Assembly: GCF_004335085.1 (NCBI RefSeq)
Contig: NZ_RQRS01000009.1
Span: 62,001-126,000 of the forward strand
DNA: 64,000 nt
Source: Pedobacter nototheniae
GTDB lineage: Bacteria; Bacteroidota; Bacteroidia; Sphingobacteriales; Sphingobacteriaceae
Direction: 5' to 3'
Position 1 is the first letter of the stretch; each line of letters starts with the position of its first letter. The translations under genes were made by a program, and so were the position numbers. Below are positions 35,626 to 43,444 of this stretch, in pieces. The notes under the pieces are model-generated. The model was not told the DNA's origin. It searched no databases and saw only the letters and a list, made by a program, of their open reading frames with translations.

Positions 35626-36357
35626 TTAACGACCAACTCTTAGTAAGATCGGGAAAGTGATGTCTTTCTCTGCATCATCTCCCCAAGCTTCTTTTAAAGC
35701 TGTAAACACAAATTCGATGGGGTTTTTATCATTCGCTTTTTTATAGTGTTGTAATGATGACCAAGTATTTAGGTAACCAATCAACTGATCGAATTTCCAT
35801 GTTGTTTTAATAGAAAAATGCGGTGGAGCAATCTCTTCAAAAGGAAAAGGAATTGTTTTATATCCTTCCTCAATATAGCGACGCTCTTCATCCCAATATT
35901 TACCTAAAATTTCTTCATAAAGCTTATTAATTACAACATCTAATTTTTTATCTATCTGCATTATACCATAACCAATAGCGGCAAAAATACCTCCAGGCTT
36001 TAAAGTTCTTTTAACTTCCAGGTAAAAAGCATCAAAGTGAAACCAATGGATGGCTTGCGCTACAGTAACCAAATCAAAAATATGATCGGCAAAAGAACTG
36101 CGCTCGGATGGTTCAACCAGGTAAGAAATATTATCAGCCTTTGCTGCATTTTTCAATTGATTCTCACTAATATCTGTTCCAAAAACTTGCTTAAAATGCT
36201 TCGCAAGTTCGCGGGCAACTTGTCCGTTACCTGTTGCACAATCCCATGCAATATTTCGTCCATTGGTTAGCGAAAGCAAGAAATCATATAATTCGGCAGG
36301 ATAAGTAGGTCGGAACTGCGCATATTCTGCTGCCTGGGTTGAAAAATTATCTTTCAT
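35626..36357 (-). CDS. Class I SAM-dependent methyltransferase
   Basis: A 243-residue Methyltransf_11 type protein. Motif I (WDCATGNGQVARELA), motif II/III (FGTDISENQL, HIFDLVTVAQAIHWF) and the post-I region are in order; AIHWFH with aromatic residues resembles the yeast Crg1/Tmt1-like group acting on small molecules such as trans-aconitate. The substrate cannot be settled. It is convergent with hisS and divergent from an MHS transporter. Confidence 0.9.
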   Translation of the reverse strand: MKDNFSTQAAEYAQFRPTYPAELYDFLLSLTNGRNIAWDCATGNGQVARELAKHFKQVFGTDISENQLKNAAKADNISYLVEPSERSSFADHIFDLVTVAQAIHWFHFDAFYLEVKRTLKPGGIFAAIGYGIMQIDKKLDVVINKLYEEILGKYWDEERRYIEEGYKTIPFPFEEIAPPHFSIKTTWKFDQLIGYLNTWSSLQHYKKANDKNPIEFVFTALKEAWGDDAEKDITFPILLRVGR

Positions 36358-36408
36358 ATTCTATTGTTTAAAACCTCATGGTTGGGAAAAACTAAAACAC
36401 AAATAAGT

Positions 36409-36416
36409 TATATTTG
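36409..36416 (+). promoter_or_regulatory. Possible -7 box of the first MHS transporter gene
   Basis: TATATTTG matches TAnnTTTG and lies about 60 nt upstream of the ATG at 36477; no -33 element at the expected spacing. Confidence 0.3.
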
Positions 36417-36476
36417 TTCTGCATCTAACCGTTCAATAATTCTAATTTAAGCCATTCGTGCTAAAACCTTCGTTGT

Positions 36477-37784
36477 ATGAATAAAACTTCTGATACTTTA
36501 CAAAAAGATGAGATTAAGGATGTGGAATACAGGCTTAAATCTATATTTGGAGGTTCTATTGGCAATTTAGTTGAGTGGTACGATTGGTACACTTATTCTG
36601 CCTTTGCCTTATATTTTTCTCCAATCTTTTTTCCTAATAGCAACCCCACGGCCCAGCTTTTAGATACCGCCGGTATTTTTGCCGTTGGCTTTTTAATGCG
36701 CCCAATTGGCGGATGGCTATTCGGAAGCATTGCTGATAAATATGGCAGAAAAAGATCAATGACGCTATCTGTTTTTATTATGGCAATTGGCTCTTTAATT
36801 ATTGGTTTAGCACCAGGATATAATCAAATTGGCGTTGCAGCACCGCTTTTATTACTTTTTGCCAGGCTTATACAGGGTTTAAGTACTGGTGGTGAGTACG
36901 GAACTTCTGCTACTTACTTAAGTGAAATGGCAACAAAAAAGCACCGTGGTTTTTATTCAAGCTTTCAATATGTAACATTAATAGGCGGACAGCTTTTGGC
37001 TTTAGGTATTCAACTAATTTTACAAAACTGGTTATTAACATCGGCAGAATTACACGCATGGGGTTGGCGGATTCCCTTTTTTATTGGAGCAATCCTTTCA
37101 TTTATTGCCTTGTATTTACGCAGGCATATTAACGAAACTTCGGCTTTTAAAGCAACTAGTGAAAAAGCAGAAAAAGGCGGAATTAGAGGTCTTTTAAAAT
37201 ACCCGAAAGAAGTTTTAACGGTGGTAGGTCTTACGCTCGGTGGCACAATAGCCTTTTATACTTTTAGTACTTACATGCAGAAGTTTTTGGTAAATACGGT
37301 TCATTTAACTAAAGAAAAATCGACTCTTTTATCTTTCGCTTCGCTCTTAGTTTTTGCCATTTTACAGCCTTTATTTGGTTTACTATCTGATAAAATAGGC
37401 AGAAAACCCTTGCTAATTGGCTTTGGTATATTGGGTACGCTTTGTACCTATCCAATTTTAACTACTTTAACTTTTGCGACAAGTACAACCGTAATATTTT
37501 TATTAATGATTGGTGCCTTAATTATTGTAAGTGGCTATACGAGTATAAATGCGGTGGTAAAAGCAGAACTATTTCCGGCACACATTAGGGCATTAGGTGT
37601 GGGCCTTCCTTACGCACTAACTGTTGCCATTTTTGGCGGTACCGCAGAATATTTAGCGCTTTGGTTTAAAAATATCGGGCATGAAAATTACTTCTATATC
37701 TACGTGAGTTTTTGTGTGTTAATTTCGTTGGTTTTGTACAGCACAATGAAAGACACTAAACATCATTCTAAAATAGAAGATTAA
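36477..37784 (+). CDS. MFS transporter, metabolite:H+ symporter (MHS) family
   Basis: A 435-residue, 12-helix permease. The MHS/KgtP-type signatures are visible: GSIGNLVEWYDWYTYSAFA at the first helix, the loop 2-3 motif GSIADKYGRKRSMTLS, and RLIQGLSTGGEYGTSATYLSE. Relatives carry 2-oxoglutarate, citrate, proline or osmolytes by proton symport; the substrate is not determined. It lies convergent with the bestrophin gene, whose stop overlaps by four bases, so the two 3' ends share sequence. Confidence 0.92.
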   Translation: MNKTSDTLQKDEIKDVEYRLKSIFGGSIGNLVEWYDWYTYSAFALYFSPIFFPNSNPTAQLLDTAGIFAVGFLMRPIGGWLFGSIADKYGRKRSMTLSVFIMAIGSLIIGLAPGYNQIGVAAPLLLLFARLIQGLSTGGEYGTSATYLSEMATKKHRGFYSSFQYVTLIGGQLLALGIQLILQNWLLTSAELHAWGWRIPFFIGAILSFIALYLRRHINETSAFKATSEKAEKGGIRGLLKYPKEVLTVVGLTLGGTIAFYTFSTYMQKFLVNTVHLTKEKSTLLSFASLLVFAILQPLFGLLSDKIGRKPLLIGFGILGTLCTYPILTTLTFATSTTVIFLLMIGALIIVSGYTSINAVVKAELFPAHIRALGVGLPYALTVAIFGGTAEYLALWFKNIGHENYFYIYVSFCVLISLVLYSTMKDTKHHSKIED

Positions 37785-38671
37785 AGCACATACTCTTCAT
37801 TAATGGGTTTTACCGGTTCAGGAATATCTTCTTCTTTAAGCATTTGAAGCAGATTAATTTCTATTGTTCTTGTAATCTGATTAAGTGGTACACCTGCAGA
37901 ATTATTTTCGAAGGGATTAACTAAACTCATTCCATTAATTTGAGTTGATACAAATACAAAGCCTATCATCCAACCTAAAAAGATAGAGAAAACACCTGCC
38001 GATTGGCTGATAACCAAGGTAAAGGTTACTACAAAAAGCCAGATAAAAACCTTAGTTAAATAGGTATAAGTAGTAGGAAAAATTGTGTTTTTAATCCGCT
38101 CACTCATTCCCATTGAGTCAGAAAAACGTGTAAGCATTTCATTAATCTCAATAAACCTAAAACCATCTATAGCATTTGCCTTAGATAATTTCTGCAGATC
38201 TCTGGATTGAATATTCAAAATAGCATTGTGTGTATTATTGTGCTTGTCAATTTCCTTTAAATCATCGGGAGTTAAATATTTAATATAAATCTCATCAACG
38301 GTCCCCCTTAAATTGGCTTTTAGGGCGTATAAAAAAGCAATGTGCCTAAAAACCATTCTTTTTACAGCCTCATCATCATTATCTACATAATTAATTAAGC
38401 AACGGGCAAATGAGCGGGAATCATTAACTAAAGCGCCCCAAATTTTTCTACCTTCCCACCATCTATCGTAGGCCTGATTATTATTAAAACCAATAAAAAA
38501 AGCAATTGCCGTACCTAATACTGCTGGAATAATAGAAGAAACCTCGAAATGATGAGAAATTAAATATTCACGAATCAAATAAGCTCCGGTACAGGAAACG
38601 ATCATAATAAGATCAACCTGCCATGTATTTCTTAAAATTCTACTTAAGCGAATGTTTTGTACTAATAACAT
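37781..38671 (-). CDS. Bestrophin-family (UPF0187) chloride channel-like protein
   Basis: A 296-residue protein of the bacterial bestrophin family. It begins with a cytoplasmic LRNTWQVDLIMIVSCTG segment, contains the family hallmark NNQAYDRWWEGRKIWGALVNDSR and has four membrane regions (about 20-75 and 200-240), ending with the NPFENNSAGVPLN motif near the C-terminus. Bacterial members form pentameric anion or cation channels. It lies between two MHS transporters of opposite strand. Confidence 0.9.
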   Translation of the reverse strand: MLLVQNIRLSRILRNTWQVDLIMIVSCTGAYLIREYLISHHFEVSSIIPAVLGTAIAFFIGFNNNQAYDRWWEGRKIWGALVNDSRSFARCLINYVDNDDEAVKRMVFRHIAFLYALKANLRGTVDEIYIKYLTPDDLKEIDKHNNTHNAILNIQSRDLQKLSKANAIDGFRFIEINEMLTRFSDSMGMSERIKNTIFPTTYTYLTKVFIWLFVVTFTLVISQSAGVFSIFLGWMIGFVFVSTQINGMSLVNPFENNSAGVPLNQITRTIEINLLQMLKEEDIPEPVKPINEEYVL

Positions 38672-38807
38672 ATAAAATTATTTACGAGTGAAAATACAAT
38701 TCTAAAAGCGAAATGTTTGCGCATGTAACAATTTTAGTTACAATCTTTTGTTAAAAACCTTATCCTCTTAAAATTAATCTATATTAGAAAAACCAAATAT
38801 TCCTTTC

Positions 38808-40331
38808 ATGAGTGAAATCATCCCTAAAAACAACATTTTTAAAGTTATTGGTGCGTCATCCCTCGGCACTTTAATTGAGTGGTACGATTTTTATATTTTC
38901 GGCAGTTTAGCGGTAATTATCGGTCATCAGTTATTTCCTGAAGATGCTGGAGCATCAGCACTAATTAATACACTTGCCATTTTTGCAGCGGGTTTTATTG
39001 TACGTCCTTTCGGAGCTTTGGTTTTCGGTAGATTAGGTGATTTAATTGGTCGCAAATATACCTTCCTTTTAACATTGGTGTTAATGGGCGGCTCTACCTT
39101 CTTAATTGGATTAATTCCTTCATATAAAAGCATTGGATATGCTGCGCCTATATTAGTTTTAATTTTAAGGCTGATCCAAGGTTTAGCCTTAGGTGGCGAA
39201 TACGGTGGCGCCGCAACCTATGTAGCCGAGCATGCACCCAAAAACCGACGAGGATTTTTTACAAGTTGGATTCAAACCACCGCAACGCTTGGTCTTTTTC
39301 TTTCATTGGGCGTAATTGTAATTACCAAGAATATTTTAGGTGCCGAAACCTTTGGTAACTGGGGTTGGCGGATTCCTTTTTTATTATCAATTGTGCTTGT
39401 AGTAGTTTCGATTTACATCCGCATGAAAATGCACGAATCGCCCATGTTTTCAAAGCTAAAATCTGAAGGCAAGGTTTCTAAAAACCCACTTAAAGAAAGT
39501 TTTAACAACCGTGCGAATTTCAAAATGGTTTTGCTTGCCTTATTTGGCGCAACTATGGGCCAGGGCGTAATTTGGTATACAGGCCAATTTTATGCGCAAT
39601 CATTTTTAGAGAATACCTGTAAACTCGATTTCAATGATTCCAGGTATATTTTACTCTGGGGTATTGCCTTTGCAACACCCTTCTTTGTGGTTTTTGGTGC
39701 CTGGAGTGATAAAGTTGGCCGCAAATGGATTATGCTTGCAGGTATGCTTCTCGGTATTATTTTTTACCGTCCAATTTATCAAACCTTTTTAAATGATACC
39801 GATTACAGCAAAATTGAGCAAGTAGACATTTCTTATTCTACCGTTAATCCTTCATCATCAATACTTATTGCAAACACGAGCGATAGCCTAAGATCAACAG
39901 CAACTACAGTAATTTTAAAAAATGGAGCTTCATTTACAAAGCTCCGCACAGATACCATTTCTGCATCAGGAAAGATTCTTCCAGCTAAAACAGCATTAAA
40001 AGATAAGGTTTTGCCTACAGCTACCTTTTGGAAATTTGTGGGTTTAATTTTCTTTCAAATTTTATTGGTAACCATGGTTTATGGCCCAATTGCTGCCTTT
40101 TTGGTCGAGCTTTTCCCTACAAAAATCAGGTACACCTCCATGTCGTTGCCTTACCACATTGGCAATGGTGTTTTTGGAGGTTTAGTTCCTTTTATTGCCA
40201 CACTGATTGCCAGTTTTTCAGGCTCAACACCCTTATCTGGCCTTTGGTACCCAATTGGAATAGCCGCATTAAGTTTAATTATTGGAACTGTTTATTTATC
40301 AAATAAAAGAGACGAAAACATTAACGATTAA
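38808..40331 (+). CDS. MHS-family MFS transporter with extended loop
   Basis: A 507-residue permease with the same MHS motifs as its neighbour at 36477 (GTLIEWYDFYIFGSLA, GRLGDLIGRKYTF, RLIQGLALGGEYGGAATYVAEHA). It is about 70 residues longer because a polar, Ser/Thr-rich stretch (about 325-400) is inserted between the helix beginning WIMLAGMLLGI and the helix beginning FWKFVGLIFF. Comparable insertions are known in a ProP-like MHS subgroup. The substrate is unknown. A small membrane protein follows three bases later. Confidence 0.92.
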   Translation: MSEIIPKNNIFKVIGASSLGTLIEWYDFYIFGSLAVIIGHQLFPEDAGASALINTLAIFAAGFIVRPFGALVFGRLGDLIGRKYTFLLTLVLMGGSTFLIGLIPSYKSIGYAAPILVLILRLIQGLALGGEYGGAATYVAEHAPKNRRGFFTSWIQTTATLGLFLSLGVIVITKNILGAETFGNWGWRIPFLLSIVLVVVSIYIRMKMHESPMFSKLKSEGKVSKNPLKESFNNRANFKMVLLALFGATMGQGVIWYTGQFYAQSFLENTCKLDFNDSRYILLWGIAFATPFFVVFGAWSDKVGRKWIMLAGMLLGIIFYRPIYQTFLNDTDYSKIEQVDISYSTVNPSSSILIANTSDSLRSTATTVILKNGASFTKLRTDTISASGKILPAKTALKDKVLPTATFWKFVGLIFFQILLVTMVYGPIAAFLVELFPTKIRYTSMSLPYHIGNGVFGGLVPFIATLIASFSGSTPLSGLWYPIGIAALSLIIGTVYLSNKRDENIND

Positions 40332-40334
40332 ATA

Positions 40335-40586
40335 ATGAAAGTATTAAAGAAATTTTTAGGATTAATTTGGATGGTTTTAGGTCCGCTAGCCATGACTTTT
40401 CTATTTATACAAGCCATTGAAAAAGTTGGTTTAACACATACCGATATTGAAAGAACAAATACCATTTTACAATGGGCAATTATTCTATTTATCTTTTTAC
40501 CAATTAGTTTAGGCTTAATGATTTTTGGCTTTTACGCCTGGAAAGGAGAATACGACCAGCTACCTGAAAGTTCAGAAGAAATTTGA
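40335..40586 (+). CDS. Small two-helix membrane protein paired with the MHS transporter
   Basis: An 83-residue protein that starts three bases after the transporter stop. Helices lie at about 7-27 and 46-68, followed by an acidic tail (GEYDQLPESSEEI). It resembles a small family often found beside such permeases in Bacteroidota (DUF6814-type, from memory and unverified). It may be a subunit or a stability partner of the transporter. Confidence 0.75.
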   Translation: MKVLKKFLGLIWMVLGPLAMTFLFIQAIEKVGLTHTDIERTNTILQWAIILFIFLPISLGLMIFGFYAWKGEYDQLPESSEEI

Positions 40587-40639
40587 TTTCTCGAAGACAT
40601 AGTTACTTTAAATATAGGAAACTATTTGAAAATGAACGG

Positions 40640-40890
40640 TCAGGAATATTTGGGAAACAGTAGTCCCGCTAACGTTACTGCCCCGATAAAAATCGGTGGC
40701 ATTCACTCATATCGGGTTTAAATACAAAAGTTTAGATTAAGCCAAAATTTCCTAATTCTTAAACCTGATTGAAGCGTCATCCCGACTTTTTAGTCGGATA
40801 AAGCGGAAAGCAGGAACAATCTTTCAAGAGAATTACAGTTCTTGCTTTCCAAAAAAAATATCGCATTCCATAACCGCTTGTTAACGGTTT
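40640..40890. repeat. Hairpin-rich intergenic region, candidate dispersed repeat element
   Basis: A 322-bp gene-free stretch (40587-40908) packed with dyads: CCGAT/ATCGG near 40684-40698; CCGACT/AGTCGG at 40783-40788 and 40793-40798; a 13-bp arm pair GGAAAGCAGGAAC (40806-40818) and GTTCTTGCTTTCC (40839-40851) with one mismatch; and AACCG/CGGTT near 40873-40890. No ORF or T-run terminator dominates. The density of stems suggests REP- or MITE-like repeats, to be confirmed by finding other copies. Confidence 0.5.
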
Positions 40891-40908
40891 GAAATAAATA
40901 TGTAGCGC

Positions 40909-42093
40909 TTAAAGCACTCTAAGAAGCAATCCTTTTAAATATTCACCTTCTGGAAATGAAATACGAACAGGGTGATCTTCTGGCTGACTAAATTGCTTAA
41001 TAATTTGAACTTCTTTGCCGGCATCAAGCGCAGCCCAGGCAATAATTTGTTTAAAGGTTTCTAAATCTACTGCTCCTGAGCAAGAAAAAGTAGCCAATAA
41101 ACCACCTTTTTCCAGCAACAACATACCCAAACGATTTAAGTCTTTATAAGCCCTTGCAGCCCTATCTAAGGCCGAGCGTGATGGTGCATATTTTGGTGGA
41201 TCAAGTACAATTACATCAAATAATTCCCCTGATTCTTTAAAGGCTCTGAGTTGTTTATTCACGTCAGATTGTATTGCGGTAACTTTAGCCTCATCGAAAT
41301 GATTTAGTGCAACATTTTGTTTTAAAGTTTCAACAGCAAGGCCAGAACTATCCACACTGGTAATACTTGCGGCACCATTTGCTAAACTGTTTAAACTAAA
41401 ACCACCGCTATAGCTAAAGCAATCCAACACTTTTTTACCTTTTGTATAACTAGCCAAAATGTGCCTGTTATCACGCTGATCGCAATAAAAGCCAGATTTT
41501 TGCCCTTCAGCAATATTGATATTATAACGGATTCCGTTTTCTTTTACTTCTAAAAATTCAGGTGGATTTTCGCCCCAAAGCAAACCATTTTCAATAGGTA
41601 AACCTTCATGACCGCGAGCAGTGGCATCACTTTTATCAAAAATACCTTTAGGTTTTAATTCTGTTCTTAAAATTTCAACTAGGTCAGTTTTTACTTTTTC
41701 TATGCCTGAAGATAAAATCTGAAGGGAAAGGAAATCGCCATATTGATCTACAATTAAGCCCGGTAAAAAATCTGCTTCGCTAAATACCAGGCGGCATGTA
41801 TTTGTTTCATCACTTAAAATAAACTGGCGTGATGCTATGGCTTGTTTCAATCGGTTTTGGTACCACTCTTTATTTATCAATTGGGTTTCATCCCACTCTA
41901 AAAGGCGCACAGCCACTCTGGAGTTTGCGTTGTAATACCCGTAGGCTAAAAACTCATTATCAAAAGCAAATACTTTAACTACATCACCATTTTCGGGTTT
42001 TCCTTTAACTTTATCTAGTGCGCCAGAAAATACCCATGGATGTCTTTGTAATGCAGCTTTCTCTTTGCCCTTTTTTAATATGATTTCTACCAT
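40909..42093 (-). CDS. rlmI: Class I rRNA methyltransferase, RlmI-like (23S rRNA m5C)
   Basis: A 394-residue protein with an N-terminal PUA-like RNA-binding domain (about 1-75; KEKAALQRHPWVFSGAL) and a C-terminal SAM methyltransferase domain. The SAM-binding motif KVLDCFSYSGGFSLNSLANGA, the DPP motif (VLDPPKYAPSRSALDRAAR) and the catalytic Cys segment ATFSCSGAVD are intact. RlmI methylates C1962 in E. coli 23S rRNA; the exact position here is inferred. The promoter box abuts the start codon. Confidence 0.92.
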   Translation of the reverse strand: MVEIILKKGKEKAALQRHPWVFSGALDKVKGKPENGDVVKVFAFDNEFLAYGYYNANSRVAVRLLEWDETQLINKEWYQNRLKQAIASRQFILSDETNTCRLVFSEADFLPGLIVDQYGDFLSLQILSSGIEKVKTDLVEILRTELKPKGIFDKSDATARGHEGLPIENGLLWGENPPEFLEVKENGIRYNINIAEGQKSGFYCDQRDNRHILASYTKGKKVLDCFSYSGGFSLNSLANGAASITSVDSSGLAVETLKQNVALNHFDEAKVTAIQSDVNKQLRAFKESGELFDVIVLDPPKYAPSRSALDRAARAYKDLNRLGMLLLEKGGLLATFSCSGAVDLETFKQIIAWAALDAGKEVQIIKQFSQPEDHPVRISFPEGEYLKGLLLRVL

Positions 42094-42097
42094 GCCG

Positions 42098-42105
42098 CAA
42101 AGGTA
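42098..42105 (-). promoter_or_regulatory. -7 box abutting the rlmI start (leaderless candidate)
   Basis: Minus-strand TACCTTTG matches TAnnTTTG and is followed by CGGC and the ATG at 42093, exactly the distance expected if transcription starts at the start codon. The same CGGC spacer follows the hisS box. Confidence 0.55.
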
Positions 42106-42138
42106 AGTAAAAGAGCGGTAGGATGGAAAAAGAGAAGA

Positions 42139-43173
42139 TTAAAGGAAGCGATTTCCTGATTGCTTGTGCATTTTAACCAGTTCTGTATCTAAAACACGGG
42201 TTTCAAATTCAGTTACAGGTCGTTTAGCTTCAATCATTTTAATAAGTAATTCTGTAGCCACTTGTCCCATTTCAAATGCTGGTTGCTTTACTGATGTTAA
42301 TGATGGCGAAAACAAATTAACCAAATTAGAATTAGTAAAGCCTGCAATTGCAATTTTGTGGGCTACCTCCGGGTTGGTGTTTTTTAAGGCCATAATACAA
42401 CCTGTGGTTAGGCGATCGCTTGATATAAAAATGCCATCGGGCTTAAGTTTCAGTAATTCCTTTACAGCCACTTCTAATTCTTCGCTATGCATACCGCCAT
42501 GCTGACAATATTTTACAAGCTCAGGTTTAAATTCTATATGGTATTTAGCAAGTGCTGCTTTATACCCTTCGAGTCTTTCTTTAGTGTTAGATAAAGTTTC
42601 TGAATTGGTTAAATGGGCAATTACTCTTTTACCTGATAAAATAAGATGCTCGGTTGCATCAAAAGCACCTTTAAAATTATTGGCAATTACTTTATGGGTT
42701 TCAAAATTTTCGGGTACACGATCAAAGAAAACGATGGGTAAACCGCGTGCATAAAGATCTCTCAGGTAGTCTATATCCTCAGTTTCTGAAGATAGGGCAA
42801 TCAATAAACCATCAATAGAGCGGGATGCCAAATGCTCTACGTTGAGCTTTTCTTGTTTGTGAGATTCGTGACTTTGAGAAATTATAACATGATAATCTTT
42901 ATCATAAGCGATGGATTCCATGCCGTTTATAACCTGAGAAAAGAAATTATTCGCAATTTCACTAACTATAATTCCGATAGAATAGCTACGACGTTCCTTT
43001 AAGCTACGTGCAATTGGATTGGCTCTATAGTTTACCTTTTCGGCGTATGCAAGCACTACTTTCTTAGTTTCTTCACTAATTTCGTAACGATCTCTCAAAG
43101 CCCTGGAAACGGTGGATGTAGAGAGTCCTAAAGCTTTGGCAATATCTTTTATTGTGGATGTTTCAAGTCTCAT
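42139..43173 (-). CDS. LacI-family transcriptional regulator of the pectin locus
   Basis: A 344-residue regulator with an N-terminal helix-turn-helix (about 6-27, IKDIAKALGLSTSTVSRAL), the hinge helix (NPIARSLKERRSYSIGIIV) and a periplasmic-binding-protein-like effector domain (about 60-335). It is divergent from the SusC gene, which makes the adjacent pectin genes its natural targets. The effector is probably a galacturonate-derived sugar acid such as 2-keto-3-deoxygluconate, which is inference. A candidate operator lies in the shared intergenic region. Confidence 0.92.
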   Translation of the reverse strand: MRLETSTIKDIAKALGLSTSTVSRALRDRYEISEETKKVVLAYAEKVNYRANPIARSLKERRSYSIGIIVSEIANNFFSQVINGMESIAYDKDYHVIISQSHESHKQEKLNVEHLASRSIDGLLIALSSETEDIDYLRDLYARGLPIVFFDRVPENFETHKVIANNFKGAFDATEHLILSGKRVIAHLTNSETLSNTKERLEGYKAALAKYHIEFKPELVKYCQHGGMHSEELEVAVKELLKLKPDGIFISSDRLTTGCIMALKNTNPEVAHKIAIAGFTNSNLVNLFSPSLTSVKQPAFEMGQVATELLIKMIEAKRPVTEFETRVLDTELVKMHKQSGNRFL

Positions 43174-43248
43174 ATTAAGTACCAGTTCCGAATTTACAAA
43201 AAATATCCGTTAAGCTTGGCTAAAGTTAAAATTAACAGCATTACCTGA

Positions 43249-43269
43249 CAACGTTAACGGGAACGATTG
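43249..43269. promoter_or_regulatory. Candidate LacI-type operator (CAACGTT-N6-AACGATTG)
   Basis: The region between the divergent regulator and SusC genes contains the perfect palindrome CGTTAACG (43252-43259) inside a looser dyad CAACGTT/AACGATTG. LacI-family operators commonly have CG-centred dyads of this kind. It is about 75 bases from the regulator start and about 175 from SusC. Confidence 0.35.
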
Positions 43270-43444
43270 CACAGTTTTTTGGTTAAATCTGAGTTCAATT
43301 AATATTTAGTTTGTAAAATTGTTAAGCTAAAATAAACCAAATATTAACCATCCCTTAAAGTAAAAACCAAGAATAATATTCTTTGTGTTGTAACAGGCAC
43401 ATTCTAACCGGAAACCAAATTAATTTCAAAATAAATAAACGATT

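Noticed and set aside
40671..40678. TAACGTTA palindrome as a LacI operator
   Set aside because: It sits downstream of two genes with no promoter nearby, inside the hairpin-rich repeat, so it is not a plausible operator.
40587..40908. tRNA or other structured RNA gene
   Set aside because: No anticodon/T-loop pattern; the stems look like dispersed repeats rather than a cloverleaf.
43376..43386. TATTCTTTG before SusC as a -7 box
   Set aside because: One base too long for TAnnTTTG and no -33 element; left unannotated.
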